NCBI GenBank assembly: GCA_937980205.1
Contig: CALJKW010000017.1
Span: 24,624-88,623 of the forward strand
Length of the DNA: 64,000 bases
Direction: 5' to 3'
Origin: an uncultured Myxococcales bacterium
GTDB taxonomy: Bacteria; Myxococcota; Myxococcia; Myxococcales; Myxococcaceae
A program made the position numbers and the translations under genes. Below, one piece after another: positions 63,934 to 64,000 of this stretch. Each line of letters starts with the position of its first letter. The first letter of the stretch is position 1. The notes beneath the pieces were generated by a model. It did not search any database. It was not told where the DNA came from and saw only the letters and a list, made by a program, of their open reading frames with translations.

Positions 63934-64000
63934 ATGAGCAAAGAGAAGTTCGACCGGAGCAAGCCCCACGTCAACATCGGCACGATCGGCCACGTCGATC
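63934..64000 (+). CDS. tuf: Elongation factor Tu, N-terminal fragment (3' end outside window)
   Basis: The first 22 codons read SKEKFDRSKPHVNIGTIGHV, the invariant start of EF-Tu leading into the P loop. GAGGGAACA precedes the ATG. It follows tRNA-Thr-Tyr-Gly-Thr, the same order as the thrU-tyrU-glyT-thrT-tufB operon of E. coli, so tRNAs and tuf are probably one transcript. Confidence 0.97.
   Translation, partial: MSKEKFDRSKPHVNIGTIGHVD

Overview
The window comes from a high-GC bacterium of the phylum Myxococcota. The evidence is two proteins ending in a MYXO-CTERM sorting tail (51418..53853 and 62384..63544), a CglB/CglD-type gliding-motility lipoprotein pair (56842..59401), many lipoproteins, several FHA-domain proteins, very high G/C at third codon positions and frequent GTG/TTG starts. 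Family names come from reading motifs by eye; no database search was run.

Region 1 (1..10639): the end of an unknown gene, then a Tad/Flp-type secretion module on the + strand: FHA protein, A24 prepilin peptidase (CpaA), secretin (CpaC), an FHA-CpaF fusion ATPase and a membrane-anchored double-FHA/TPR protein. Three of the five carry FHA phosphothreonine-binding domains. The set lacks TadB/TadC, CpaB and pilins, so the rest of the machine must lie elsewhere. A small TPR-like gene and polA follow; the polA proofreading site is destroyed.

Region 2 (10800..16986): a TetR regulator facing an NTF2-like gene across a clear palindromic operator, a soluble GAF-GAF histidine kinase, a tiny Cys-rich protein, a TonB-C-like protein and a SpoIID-family protein.

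Region 3 (16988..34074): a 17.1-kb integrative element in the 3' end of tRNA-Cys, bounded by perfect 29-bp direct repeats, with arm-type integrase sites at both ends. It carries what reads as a T7-like internal-core/ejection module (gp13-, gp14-, gp15- and gp16-like genes, the last 2151 codons long with tandem GGDEF-like domains), a replication gene that appears to contain its own origin, an RHH repressor, an XRE regulator, an excisionase-like gene and two tyrosine recombinases. I see no terminase, portal, major capsid, tail or lysis gene, so it is a satellite-like element or a remnant. Inside the giant virion gene lies a 59-codon gene in another frame with its own ribosome-binding site; third-position G/C shows that this second frame is under coding constraint.

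Region 4 (34195..54874): ordinary chromosome: acyl-CoA dehydrogenase, lipoproteins, a DUF4332-like protein, a beta-barrel outer-membrane protein, a 5'-nucleotidase-like lipoprotein with a partner lipoprotein, a Nudix hydrolase, a GH31 glycosidase + OPA-type transporter operon, a membrane protein, a HAD-like phosphatase, a YfiM-like protein, a MYXO-CTERM matrixin metalloprotease with its partner, and a DsrE-like protein.

Region 5 (54916..64000): a lower-GC patch with a propeller-like lipoprotein and an insertion-sequence scar, then cglB, a cglD-like gene, a RimK-like ligase, a DsbD-alpha-like secreted protein, rlmB with a long RGG/Gly-rich N-terminus, a second MYXO-CTERM protein, and the conserved tRNA-Thr/Tyr/Gly/Thr-tuf operon, whose promoter lies inside the end of the preceding gene.
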